Source: Astropecten irregularis
Taxonomy: Eukaryota > Echinodermata > Asteroidea > Paxillosida > Astropectinidae
Assembly (NCBI GenBank): GCA_963971285.1
Contig: OZ020244.1
Span: 21,080,001-21,144,000 of the forward strand
Length of the DNA: 64,000 bases
Direction of reading: 5' to 3'
Under the pieces are notes generated by a model, which did no database searches, had not been told where the DNA came from, and saw only the letters and a list, made by a program, of their open reading frames with translations. How positions within the stretch are numbered: the first letter of the stretch is position 1; the number at the start of each line of letters is the position of its first letter. Position numbers and translations under genes: made by a program. This document shows, piece by piece, positions 12,167 to 24,043 of the stretch.

Positions 12167-12701
12167 CTTGTCTCCACAGGTCTCAGTGTCTCATTGGAAA
12201 ACTTGAAGGCAATTCGTGGATTTACTGTCTCTTTTGATGTTTCCGATGCTAACCATCAACTCAGTTCTCTTGCTGACTCCATGGTTCTCTAACAATCTTG
12301 TCCGCAGATTTGAAAGTACATACTGCAAGTTTCAAATTGAAAAATACAAAATTGCTATAAAACCGGTCAAGGAATACCTTAATAGAACTGCAATATACAC
12401 ACATTGGTAAGCAGGAAGAATGGGTTAATGGCCACATACAATTTAATATGACCTTCAGAGAAGTTAAAACTACATACCGTGTTGAAGGGAAAATAGCATT
12501 AATCACAAGCAAAAAATTACACGTTGGTGAAATGTGGTGAAAAGATAAACTAATTTTTTTCAGAGGGAATGATTTTGTGGTAAGTTAGGCCTATTTGTTT
12601 GTGCTCCATGGAATTCACCCAAGCTTGTGTTGTGTTTGAATATCTCTGAATATATTTCTAACTTACACATAAATGCCCAAAATGATGACGCACGCATGTC
12701 A

Positions 12702-12836
12702 ATGGGAGACTTTTGGAGAGTCGGTCTTGAGTCAACAGCCCACGCACACCATGCTTGCGCAATTGTGAGCATGCGCGCGTTGTATTGCACGTGCGTGCAC
12801 TGTTGACTCAAGACTGACTCTCCAAAAGTCTTCCAT
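12702..12836. mobile_element. Palindromic ATGGGAGAC MITE, copy 3
   Basis: Same family, upstream of the TRPV start; inner arms GAGTCGGTCTTGAGTCAAC and the inverted counterpart. Confidence 0.85.
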
Positions 12837-14311
12837 TTGATACTTTTCAAATTAACATAAAAAAAACTGTCCATTTTTTGACATTTTACATAAAATGTTC
12901 AATTATTTTTGTGTGTTGATGATTAATGGTGATATGATGTATTTGGTACACAATTTACAGTATGCCTACTGAATAATTATGTTTCAAAATCTAAAGGAAA
13001 ATTACAGTGTGTATATTAAATTTGTCCACGTCAGCAGAAAATTCCACTGTGCAATACACACAATTGCCTTATATACAATGACATCATTGTTCTAACAGTA
13101 ACTGATGACCATTAATTACTAAGATGACTAATTTACATACAAATGAAAGCTGTCAAGTTTGGATTTAACCCACCACTTAATAAAAATCAATGTCAGCCGG
13201 TAATGTACAGCACAGCATTAGCCTAATACCGTTCAATTTAATTAATTGCTACTGTAGATGTACATGTAAGCCTGCATCTCCAAGTAAGGTACAAGTAGAA
13301 AATAAATATAATACAATTGGCAACTGCCCACGAGTCAGCAATTTCATTTCATTTGAACATTTCATTTATTATTTCACAGGGCAAGCAAAAGAAGGCACAA
13401 TACAAACAGGAAAATAAACAAAATGACAAAACTATAAACAGTAAAAGTACAGTACATTAAATCCTTCAATTGATGAAATCCTTCAGTGAATTGCTATCAC
13501 AATGATTGGACTTTTCATGAAGATTTATTATATCTCTAATATTTACTTTTTTTCAAATATAAGCCAAAAGGACACTGCATTAATTCATACGATGACAACC
13601 CTCGCCTTGTAAGATGTGATATTGAGGTTCAGTTACACTCTAAATGTCACTGAATCGCAAATAATTGCAAACGTGTACATGTCAATCATTTGTGTTTGTT
13701 TTATTCCTTATTTCCATCCCTTGTTTAATTAAAAACCATATTTTTACCTCTAGTTTGATTGATGCTGTATTCTCTATTCAAGTATGCTAAACAAAGTCCA
13801 TGAAGATGATGTATGCATACAGGCCTACGCAGTACATAGAGTACAATGTACATGTACAATTTTACATCATGTATACACGTATGCACAGGGTGCATAAGAT
13901 GATATGGGTAATTTACAGTGAATCAGTATATTGTGTATTTCTATACGTACCATTACAAATCTTTCATGGGGCTTTACATATGAAATATCCCCTCTGAATG
14001 GTATTTTGTCATATTACAGGGTGACACTTTGTACGATTCCCTAGAATCTTACCATGACAGCATACAGTATTTTTCATAAATCCCTGCCAAATGCCCACCG
14101 TGTTCATTGAGGCGTAGAAGGTAACTTAGCAACACACAACCATCAATATGATGGTACATGTACACTGCATACACATGTACAGTATTATTGACTTTATAGT
14201 GTGTAAGGCCAAGGTTATACATAATGACAAGGGTTCATTGGTAACTGTCACACGCACACAAAACTATAGACAGGGCTGTCTACACGTTTGCATTGAACTC
14301 ATTATCATTTG

Positions 14312-14435
14312 ATCATCAAATAACCACAAGGGAAACTGACTGAATTTTAAAGTCTTTGAAAAGTGAGCAAAGAAAAATTGATTCAAAAGCGGGATTCCAA
14401 CTGGCGACCTCCTGAATATCGTACATGTACAGGCG
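14312..14435 (-). mobile_element. 5'-truncated SINE with 14-bp target duplication
   Basis: Minus-strand copy running from just before the B box (GGTCGCCAGTTGGAATCCCG) to the tail CAGTTTCCCTTGTGGT. CTCATTATCATTTG flanks both sides exactly (14298-14311, 14436-14449), the mark of LINE-driven insertion. Confidence 0.9.
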
Positions 14436-14452
14436 CTCATTATCATTTGCTT

Positions 14453-14562
14453 GGAATTAGGAGGGCCTGACGTGTTTTGATCCTTGCAGGATCTCTAAAG
14501 GAAATGTTTAGCCTTTGAGAAAGACTAGTATCAAACAATTAGGCCCTCCTTATTAAGCATTT
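14453..14562. mobile_element. GGAGGGCCTGACG hairpin element, copy 1
   Basis: Arms TTAGGAGGGCCTGACGTG and the imperfect inverse ending AGGCCCTCCTTA; adjacent to the SINE at 14312. Confidence 0.65.
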
Positions 14563-14936
14563 AATTTCAGGTCATTATTTTTGGATGATGATTATCATTT
14601 GGAAATTTTAACAGTGGTGCACAATCCAACCAGAACACACATAGAAAAATATATACAAGTCCTATACTTTGTATACATTTTTTATCTGTGTAGCTGAATT
14701 TTTTACAAGTTATATACAATGTATACATTTTTTTTACTGTGTGCAATATTACTGCACAGTGAACTTGGTGGCAAATTACACAATTACCTACTGATGGGCA
14801 CCTATGGGGAAAATGCCTCTTTTGAAGGGTTTTAACTTTTTCCTGAATTGTCATAATTTGTCAGCATAAAATACATAATTAAATGAAATTGGGTGTTTCC
14901 ATTATTTGACTGTTGTTGCTCCTCCCTACACATCAA

Positions 14937-15046
14937 GGGCCTGTTTGTTTCAGACGAATCCTGCGGATCTGGATCCCATTTTAGCGTACCCTGCATAGGA
15001 GAAGGATCCCAAAATATCGGATCCTTTGCGTGAAACAAACAGGCCC
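14937..15046. mobile_element. GGGCCTGTTTGTTT MITE, copy upstream of TRPV
   Basis: 110 bp, ends GGGCCTGTTTGTTTCA and TGAAACAAACAGGCCC, a perfect terminal match of 16 bp. Confidence 0.85.
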
Positions 15047-15191
15047 CATGTGTAACATTTAATTGTTGTCATGTTTTTATCCACTCAAGAAGTGAAATGA
15101 CACATGAGAAAGATTCATCAATAAAATGAAAATGAGAAAATTATTGTTGTTTTTTATCACTAATTGTTGTTTTTAGCTGGTAGATATCGCA

Positions 15192-15315
15192 ATGGGAGAC
15201 TTTTGAGAACCAGTCTTCAAGTCAACAGCACATGTGCACGCAATTGTGAGCATGCGCGCGTTGTGTTGCGCGTGCGCTGTTCAGACTTGAAGACCGGTTC
15301 TTAAAAGTCTCCCAT
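15192..15315. mobile_element. Palindromic ATGGGAGAC MITE, copy 4
   Basis: 124 bp, arms AACCAGTCTTCAAGTC and GACTTGAAGACCGGTT, core GCATGCGCGC. Confidence 0.85.
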
Positions 15316-16140
15316 TAAAGAATTACAAATGAATTGAACAGTTTCAATCGCACACATTTCAAGACGTTAATTGTCAGCTCTGAAATATTATTCGATGACA
15401 GCTGGACTGTTCCATTACACTCGGCTTCACCTCCGGTGAAATAGAATCAGATGACTGGGATTTATGAAGGCATGATATAAAGACCGTATTATTTATTACC
15501 GTACTAACTAAAACTGCATACAAAAACAGGATTCTTCTATTCTTCAATAAATACATGTGAATAAGAAAAGTAGCCAAAATTACAACCAGTCAAGGCAATG
15601 ATGAATGCTTGAATCGATCATAATGGTAGGAAAAGATTCCATGCTTGAATGATGAATGATGAATGCTTTAATACAAACTACTTAAACCAGCTAGCAGGGG
15701 TAGAAATAATGCTTTGTTGCTAAGCCTATATAATTATGAGAAATCTGTGAAGATTATGAACAATCTGTAGGCCCCTTATAAAACTTTTTTTTTTTTGTAC
15801 CTCCACCAGTGTCCACGCGTAACCCCAAAAATAAAAGTACAAGCTGAAACGCAACTCCTTTTACTTCAAGGTGGCCTCTTTTTAGCAGGGGCCTACATAA
15901 CATTGCTGCTGTCAGCATTGTCAGTTACAAGCAACAAGTGGATCGGAACTACAGGTGCTTATCCCTTGCAGCAGTAACGAGTGTTTGTTGCTACTGACCT
16001 GAAAACAAGAAACGAAAGTGAACCTAGCTAGTATGTGGCATGTCATGATGTGGGCCCTACCTTCTTCAGAAATTCCGTCAGTTTTCTGTCTGTACATCAA
16101 GTCATCCACCACGGTGACTCCACATAGGAAAAACTGATGA

Positions 16141-16545
16141 AATATCACTCAGGTTTTCATGGATTGCGCTGTTCGTTCCTGAAACTCTCCGACTAACCAA
16201 CAGGACAAGGAAGGCACTGTACGTAGCTAGCTATCAAGCGCTAGGGATGCACGGCAGTTCGATCGCACACGATACAAAGCTGCAGCCAAACATGCACAAC
16301 TCGTACTCGTAGTCACGCACGCTTGTCTAACAGTGGAGTTGACTGCCTGCCCGACTGCCTCGGCTCATAGAGGGCGTGTTTACAAAACTCGCTCTGGCAT
16401 GCTGCTGTACATGTATCACATCACATCGCACTCAAAACCCACGGCAAGCACCAATAAAAGCTTCAACCTCAACAAGTTGGTAAATGCCTGGACATATTGT
16501 TTCAGTAGAGAAGCCTGTGATTCATGATTAATTGCTCTTCTTTTG
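16141..16545. promoter_or_regulatory. Likely PUS7L promoter region, possibly bidirectional
   Basis: CpG-containing, repeat-free stretch immediately before the PUS7L start, in contrast to the AT-rich surroundings. On the opposite strand a short open segment (about 16097-16062, MYRQKTDGISEE) ends in a plausible donor GAAG/GTAGGG, so a divergent transcript, perhaps a 5' exon of the TRPV gene, is possible. No core promoter motif is decisive. Confidence 0.35.
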
Positions 16546-16627
16546 TTAGAAAATTGAACAAAATACAGATGAAACTTTCAGAGTAGGCGTTGGCTCTCTC
16601 TTCAGTTTCAAAAGAATTGGTGTTAAG

Positions 16628-19600
16628 ATGAGCTTGGAGGAGGGGAGTGCTGTCAAAGATCCTCCAAGATGCAAGTTTGGGATGGACGTCTTCTTGTCTT
16701 GCCACAAAGGTTTCCATGGGCTAGTCAAGACTAGACCAGAAGACTTTAGGGTTACGGAAATAAACGTTACGGGCAAGTTGGTTCAGCTTGAGGGAGCTGA
16801 AGAGCAGATGGTTGCTCCGTCGGATGACATTTTGATAACTCCCCAGTTGCATGTTGACGCAGGGTCAGTGGAAGTTCAAACAGAATACAGATCCAAAGTT
16901 GGCATCTCTGATTTACGGTGTGTAAATCCAGCAAACACAAGTATTTCAACGGGAGCAGGGGACCAGTTATTTTATGACGATTTGACGGAGCTTGATAAGC
17001 TAAGGCCTATCCTGAACAGTATAATCGGAGCAGAGCTAGTGGATGGTCTGCAAACCTACTCCAATCAAGAGCTCATTCGAAATGATGTCGCCTCTTCAGA
17101 TAGTGCTTCTGCTGCAGGATCCAGTAGTATTTCTTCAAGTCTGAAGATTCAGAATGCCTCATCAGAAGATGACAACTCATCAGAGATGGAGAGCCAGTTT
17201 GATCTAGGTGAACTAAATGAGAAGGATAACCGAGCAACAGTCCACAAAGCAGTTCAGTGCCTCTACCCTCACCTGAAGACTGCTGCATTCAGACTTGACG
17301 GTGCCCTCTCTGTTCATGTCTCAACAAACCCAACCTATTGGGATTTCAGAAAGCTACTGACCAGTCAGCAAACGCAAAGACTTCTCCGATTTGCAGGTTC
17401 CAAGTTCTCAACCAGGACAGTCTCGTTAGGTACAGAAGGGGCTGATTCCAAAGAGAAGAGAACGGCGATTCACCGACTGGTTTCCAAGCATTTTGGAAAG
17501 TTCTTGGTGACCAAAACAGTCTTGGCAGAGAATAGCAAGCTGCAGGAGGTGACTGTACGATTCAGGGACAGGTACATTTCCAAGGAAGGTAGAGGTGTGA
17601 AGAGGAAAGCAGTCACAGAGGAAAGTAACTCATCTGGCTCTGTTTACACTGGTGAGAATTGCATTGTGGGTGCATTCAATTCCTTGCTTGAACTTGCACT
17701 TGAAGGAATTCAATAATGACAGATTTGTCTAGATCTAGTGGGCGGAGCCATGATGATTACTCTTCAATAGGGCTCCGCGCTCGAGCTATTTATAAAATAC
17801 GCCCTTTGTATTGAGACTATTGACAGCTATAGTTACTTGGATGTTCGGACAAACTTCACGTTTATACATGTAAGTTAGTAGGGCCACGTGCAACTTGTTT
17901 GTCCGAACATCTGAATGTGACGTCAGTCTTGAGTGCAGAGCCCTATTGATTGAAGTTGGCATAGAACTCCATCTCCATGTAATTTGGATCTAAGCAAGTT
18001 TGCCTAATTAATTGTTGATGAGGGAGAATGACAGAAAAAGTACAAGAGGACCAGTTTACTTTGTGGGTCCTTGTTTCTCACTTGTTTGTTGTAATAAAAA
18101 ATGAACAGTTTCCTTTAAAAGCCTTTATAGAACTTAAGATTATCCTTTAATCTCGTCATAGGGCCATAAAGCCGTGGTAATGGTAACCCTAAATTTTACC
18201 CTGGTTCCATCTAATTACACTACCTGCGATAAGATTGAGGGTAGCCTGGTGCAATAGACCTTGCATCAATGTCACCTCATTAGGTTCAAGGGTTAATTGC
18301 AACCAATGAGCAGTCGCCAGTTGCTTCACAGGCCTGGACGTCTGTATAGGTGAGAGAATTAGCCATAGGTGAGAGAATTAGCCATGACCTCTGTGGGTCT
18401 TGGCCTTGATTCCCCTTGGAAATTTCCCTCTGCCATTTTCATCTACCTGTGGAAGTACTCCCTTATGCATGGCCTTGTCCCTTCAAGAATCAAACTTCCA
18501 GGCCAGAATTCAGCAAGCTAGTGGAGTTGAATATTATTTCAATGTAGCTTGGGTGGAACTTCCATGGACCGGAAGGGCTGGTGGCTGCCTCTCTCACCCA
18601 TGATTCTACCCAAATGATTGCAAATTAATCCTCAAGTCTCCTGTATATCTTATTGCCAGGATTCACATTGAAGAAGGAGAACCTAGAGACATTAGACACT
18701 CTGCAGCAACTTGCACGGACATTGAGAGTTCAGCCCTCAGACTTCAGTTATGCTGGGGTGAAAGACAAGAAGGCCATCACGCTCCAGTCGGTTGCAGTCA
18801 AGGGCATCAGTCACGAAAGGTGGATAATCAATTGATCAACCTGTTCTTTTGTTTTAAGATGATTTCACCTGTCATTGGTGCATTGGCCAATTGTAATTGT
18901 GTCCGTCTGATAAGAATGTTCGCACAATTTCATATTAGGTTTGGCGGACTTTGGCCAATTAATTGTTATACCTTCTTTAGATTTATAAGGATGCAGCCGA
19001 AGCAAGACAATGGAAGGGTTAGGCTGAACAATATTACCTTTTGCTAAAGTTTTGTGAACTGGCTTAAAATTTAGTGTGCTGTACATATGCATGCACAAGA
19101 TTTGCAGCATTACACAATTCACAACTAGCTCTAATTGTACAGTGTATGGTAACTTTCAGTTTTGGAATGATTTAGTGCCTTTATGCCATTCTAACCCATA
19201 ATGATTTGTCTATGAGGATAATTTGTATTGTTGGCTACACTAGACTAGATTCCTTCAGAATACCAAATTATTCTGAAAAGTTGTGTAAATGAATGTTTTA
19301 TTTTTTGTTTAGATTCAAGCAGATTTTTCAGGATGTGAATCTACCAGGTGTTGCCATTGGCAACGTCCATCCCCGCACGACACCCATTCGTACTGGAGAC
19401 CTGGAAGGCAATAGCTTTGAACTACTCATCCGTGACGTCTGTTTCAATGAAGATCTCCACCGGAAGGATACAGAGGAGAGAGCCCTCTTGTGTCAGGAAA
19501 TTGACAGTTGTTTCAACTCTGTCAAGGTATTTTTTTTTTTTTTTTTAACAAACTCAAACAGAATATACAAAATTGACCTTTATTCCTGTGGAGTTCCCCG

Positions 19601-21901
19601 CTTAATATCAACACTTCTGTGCTTACTGTGTGAGTCAACCCTGCAAGCTGTTCATCTTTGGCTATGGCAAGTTTGCATTCCTTGCTACTAATCTGTGGAA
19701 GATGCAATCAAGTGCATAATTTGTTGCAGTATCATCATTGATTTCTTGCTTTGAGTGAATACAAGAAATTTGGTAGTAGACCCCCTCCCCCTCCCCCCAT
19801 ACACAAACCATGGCTGGTCTAGTATTCCAAGGAGTATGTTTTGCTCAGTGGCCTAAGTAAATGTTATTTGTATGTCTATGTATTTTTTGGCTGTTGCATC
19901 TTAACCTCCAGGAAAGGGGATTTGTGAACTACTTTGGAGAGCAAAGATTTGGGCAGTCATGTGACAGTGACAGCCATTCAGCTGCCATTGGACTTTCCAT
20001 GTTATCAGGGCAATATGTAAGTTATCATCCAATAAAACTTGATTTCTCTTTTGGGTCTGATTCAGTCAAGCTGTTATCTGTGGTCACTCAATGACCAAGG
20101 ATGGGACAAGAATTAGGACATGGGGTTTTGAGCTTCAAGGAGCTTGTCTTTCAGCATAGTTTCTCTGATAAACTTTGGCTATTCCTGCTCCTTGATGTTG
20201 AATGAGAAGCTCTGCTAATTAAGAGCTTTTCCACTGTATCTCTGTGGAGCTTGATCTTTTTTGTTGCAGATTCCCTGTAACAATGAAAACTCACAATCTC
20301 GAACCCAAGAGCTTTTCTGTTCTTGTATCCTACTTACCATTGAATGTCTTTAACCTTGGTTTTTCCCTATACAAAATTTCCTGTGAATTAAGTATAGCTT
20401 TACAAGTTTGAGCCAATTTTATAGAGCTGCAAAGCACACCAATTTGCCAAGTCCAGCTTGGAATGGAAATTCTTGATCAACTAATAGTTGTCACTGGATA
20501 CCAGTGTCTTGGCTAAAAATGTGCCGAGTGATATCTTTTGCTTGACTGCTCTAAGCACTTGTTTGACATATTGTTTTTATTCCAATTGAACATTGTAGGA
20601 AGCTGCTGTCCGCCATATTCTAGCCCCTGGAGATGCAAAAAATGACCCTGTCAACGCAGCCAAGCGCCACTTTCAAACAACGCAAAATCCAAAGGAGGCC
20701 CTTGCACTTATGCCCAATTACAAGTCCCGTGAGTGCCTCGTTCTGAAAGCACTGCACCGGCACGGACTGGAAAGGGACGGGTGTGTGAGGGCGCTGTTCA
20801 GCATACCGCACGCCATGCGGCAGTTCTACATCCACGCCTTCTGCAGTTTAGTGTGGAACACCATGGCTAGCAGACGGTTGCAGTCTTATGGATACAAGGT
20901 TGTTGCAGGGGACCTGGTGCTAATTGGAGACGAGAAACAGGATATCAGGGACAAGGTGTGGTCATTACTTCATACTTTAAGAGGTTTCCCAAGGGAATGG
21001 ATGTGCATATGCATACATGGGGCTATCCATAATCATTTTAACTTATGTGTGACAAGAATACAAAATCTGGCCATGTCTGAACTTTTGGCTTCTGTTTTAA
21101 ATTACACATTTGCCTATGGAAGCAGCTGCACCATCTTCCACAACACAACTGATGATCGATGTAACTGTTGGGTCCAGTCCCCTCTCTGTTTTACTGTGAG
21201 AGGCAACAAATTCCATAAGCAAGGAATCTTTAGTTACAGTAAGTTTATTCATGACATTGGGCCCATTCTTAATTCAGATATGTGTCATTTTACCCAAACA
21301 GATTCTGGAGGTTACCGAAGCAGACGTGCAAGCAGAAACCTACTCCATCCGGGATGTAGTCCTGCCGTTGCCAGGCAACAGCATCCAGTATCCAGGCAAC
21401 CGAGTTGGAGCTGCATACAAAGAGTACATGGAGGAGGCAGGCTTGGGTCTGTGCACATACCGTGTGACTGAACTTCAGCTGAACATACCAGGGAATTACC
21501 GTCGACTGATACAGTGGCCCAAAGATCTAGAGTGGGACTTGGAGCTCCTGTGCGATGGTGATGTCTTGTCGCACGAAGAGAAAACAGACCAAGTAGATAG
21601 TAATCCTAAACACCAAGAAACTGGTCAAATTTTTAAGAGCAACAGAGGTGGTCCCACGATGCTCACTGCACCAAATGATTCTCAGGACCCACTAGAACCC
21701 GATGCCAAAAAATGTCACACAATCTCTCCAAAAGACAAGAATTTTCAGGAAAGGACAGGGAACGATACACCCAGGGAATGGTTTAATGATGAGCATGCTC
21801 TTCGTCAAGCCTCTGCAAAAGTGGCAAACCTGAGAGTCAAGTTCACATTGCCACCTTCAACATATGCCACAGTATTTTTGAGGGAGCTTATGAAAACATG
21901 A
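16628..21901 (+). CDS. PUS7L: PUS7L, TruD-family tRNA/mRNA pseudouridine synthase
   Basis: Converts uridine to pseudouridine in RNA. Coding exons: 16628-17651, 18660-18819, 19313-19526, 19912-20016, 20599-20955, 21302-21901, all GT-AG and phase-consistent, giving about 819 residues (vertebrate PUS7L is near 700; the excess is mainly a Ser-rich, acidic stretch around residues 150-190). Visible landmarks: GFHGLVKTRPEDFRVTEI near residue 30 (PUS7-like N-terminal motif); SDFSYAGVKDKKAIT with the probable catalytic Asp near residue 377; NYFGEQRFG near 472, the TruD N-Y-F-G-Q-R-F-G type motif; and a C-terminal insert and tail ending FTLPPSTYATVFLRELMKT, the usual TruD end. The start follows an in-frame TAG at 16547. 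The exon 1 donor is set by the join YTG/FTLKKEN, resembling vertebrate YTCFTLCKEN. AATAAA lies at 21974. Confidence 0.93.
17757..17958. mobile_element. Nested-hairpin element in PUS7L intron 1
   Basis: Outer arms CAATAGGGCTC and GAGCCCTATTG; inner arms GATGTTCGGACAAACTT and its reverse complement. It begins about 105 bp after the exon 1 donor. Confidence 0.65.
18660..18819 (+). CDS. PUS7L: PUS7L catalytic-aspartate exon
   Basis: Starts with GA completing a Gly codon and ends with AG of an Arg codon. It encodes the TruD motif II region, YAGVKDKKAIT; the Asp in G-x-K-D is the nucleophile in E. coli TruD (family knowledge). The donor AG/GTGGAT is weak, but the join HER/FKQIF keeps frame and similarity. 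Confidence 0.9.
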
Positions 21902-22682
21902 TGCTTTGGAATTGTGTTGATAATCACCAAGAAACTAATTTTTTTTTTTAACAGATCAAAATTCTTTCAAAGAAATAAATCCTTTATATTTGAGTGGATA
22001 TGTTGTCGGGTTAAAAAAAAACATCAAACTGAATTAAGCATAAGCAGAATTTTATAATTCATAAATTATTTGCTTCCCAAGTCCCTAGCCTGCACCAATT
22101 TAAGTTTAAAAGGCTATTGAAGGAGAAGGCTGTATTGGGGAGAGAGGAGAAATAGTCTGTCACACTTGAGGCAAGAAATAAATTTGGCAAAGTAGAAAAT
22201 AATCAGGAATCAGTTGTGTTTGAATGATTACCCATTTTCGGTCCATTGCCTTAAAAATTACCCACCCAAAAAGAAACAGTCTTTCAAGAATCAAGCCCTT
22301 TGCAAATCATCTGACGTTATGGCGAGCAAAATAAATTTGATGGAAGTAGATACTGGTTGAACCCAGGACCTGGGATAAATGTTTTATCAGTTGCATTAAT
22401 TGGCTTGTTTTCATTGGACATGCACATTCGAAATGGCAATAGTCTCATGCGACTTGGGGGCCAGCTCTTGCACAGTAACATCCATCTCTGGACTGGTCTG
22501 GTGCCTTAATGCCATTCTCACCCATTGTAAACAGTGTTAACTTTTGGAGTTGCCCACCTTTGTACTGTATGTACCAGTAATTAGGCATTAACTTGCCCCA
22601 AGATCATGTGATATGGCAACAATCATGTCATTTATCTAGGGAACTCAAATGATGGCTTTGAAGCTTTAACCAGTTGAAGAAA

Positions 22683-22804
22683 GGGCCTGTTTTGTTTTAG
22701 CATGCGATCAGTGATCTTGCAGATCTAAGTCCCGTATAGGATACTCTAAAATGGGATTCGGATCAGCAGGATCACTGATCTCGTTGCATGAAACAAACGG
22801 GCCC
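22683..22804. mobile_element. GGGCCTGTTTGTTT MITE, copy in PUS7L 3' flank
   Basis: Ends GGGCCTGTTTTGTTT and AAACAAACGGGCCC, interior ATGGGATTCGGATC. Terminal sequence style suggests a hAT derivative; duplication not clear. Confidence 0.75.
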
Positions 22805-23460
22805 AAAATTAACCGTATGATAATAAATCACATCTCATGAAAGAATGATGTTAGGCTACTTGGCAATTTATTTCAATTTGTACAAAAAAAATTATTAACT
22901 CCAGAAAATCATGTATTTTCTTTCCCAAAGAATCTTCATTCTAAAATCCATCATGTTTACTAAACATAGCCTACCTGTTAAATACCATTATTTCTAACAT
23001 TTAAGTAAAACTCCTTAAACTTACATGAAAAAGGTTCTTTTTTTAATACCGGTACCTGAATATGTTGATAAAAAAAGACTACATGTTACTAAATAAATGC
23101 ATTTTCAAAATGTGCTCAATACATTGGAGAATAACCTATTTTCTCTCATCACTCTTGTAATTGGTACATGGTGCAAATGGAATTAGTGATGAATATGCGT
23201 ATAGGCCTTTCCAAGCAGGCTTATTGTGGTCAAGATGAACTGCAGCCACTAACTGGGTACCCTACCGCTACCATCGAAATGATCGAATGCAAATCTTTGA
23301 CCAATTAGTTGTATACCATCACTTGAGCATGAGTTAGACAAACACCAGCTTCCCATCTGTGGCCAACATCATCTGAACCATTACACTAATCTACAGCTCT
23401 AGTTGGAAAGGTTTATAAAGATTATAAAAAATACACGTTTACAAAATAAAAACAAAACCA

Positions 23461-23592
23461 ATGGGAGACTTTTGGAGAGTCAGTCTTGAGTGCGCACGCA
23501 CGCGCAATACAACGCGCGCATGCTCACAATTGCGCAAGTATGGTCTGCGCGTGCGCTGTTGACTCAAGACCAACTCTCCAAAAGTCTCCCAT
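23461..23592. mobile_element. Palindromic ATGGGAGAC MITE, copy 5
   Basis: 132 bp between the convergent PUS7L and BRK1 3' ends; a long hairpin in either transcript if read through. Confidence 0.85.
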
Positions 23593-24043
23593 TAAGATCA
23601 TCAACTATTAAGAATGACTTTGGCGAACCAGAACAGGACAGTATTCAATTCAGAATTTGTAAGGAAGCAGAACAAATAATAAGTTAAGATATGGGTTTTG
23701 GAAAATGCTGCTCAGTATATCGGGTCACGGCACCTGTTTGTGACCTCTATAAAAAGGTTGACCCATTAATACCTTGGGTATCAGCCATTTGTTTGGTTTC
23801 CTGAAGGCACTACAAAAGGGAATATAACAAAGGCCTCCTAGGCCATGGGCACCAGTCTATTTGGATCACCGAAGTTCCTTGTCGCATGAAACAAGATGGC
23901 CGGCTTGCTGCAATGGAGATGATTTCTACATCCATAAGGAGATGCAGACAATAGCTAGCATTATCTGGACTACATTCAGTATTATATACAGCTCTGTACA
24001 GTTGAGATTCTATTCACTAACAGCATCAACTTCAACCGGAGAC

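Larger units (their letters stand above)
12167..16061. other. TRPV 5' flank, no recognised gene
   Basis: AT-rich intergenic DNA. It holds the palindromic MITEs at 12702 and 15192, the SINE at 14312, the hairpin at 14453 and the MITE at 14937. Upstream noncoding TRPV exons may lie here but none can be assigned. Confidence 0.6.
21902..24043. other. Region between convergent PUS7L and BRK1 3' ends
   Basis: PUS7L 3' UTR with AATAAA near 21974, then two MITEs (22683, 23461). No obvious BRK1 polyadenylation signal near its stop. Confidence 0.6.

Noticed and set aside
20710-21250. Single long frame continuing PUS7L exon 5 through the intron to 21471
   Set aside because: The frame stays open by chance past the donor at 20955; the family C-terminus resumes in a different frame at 21302 after a clear acceptor.
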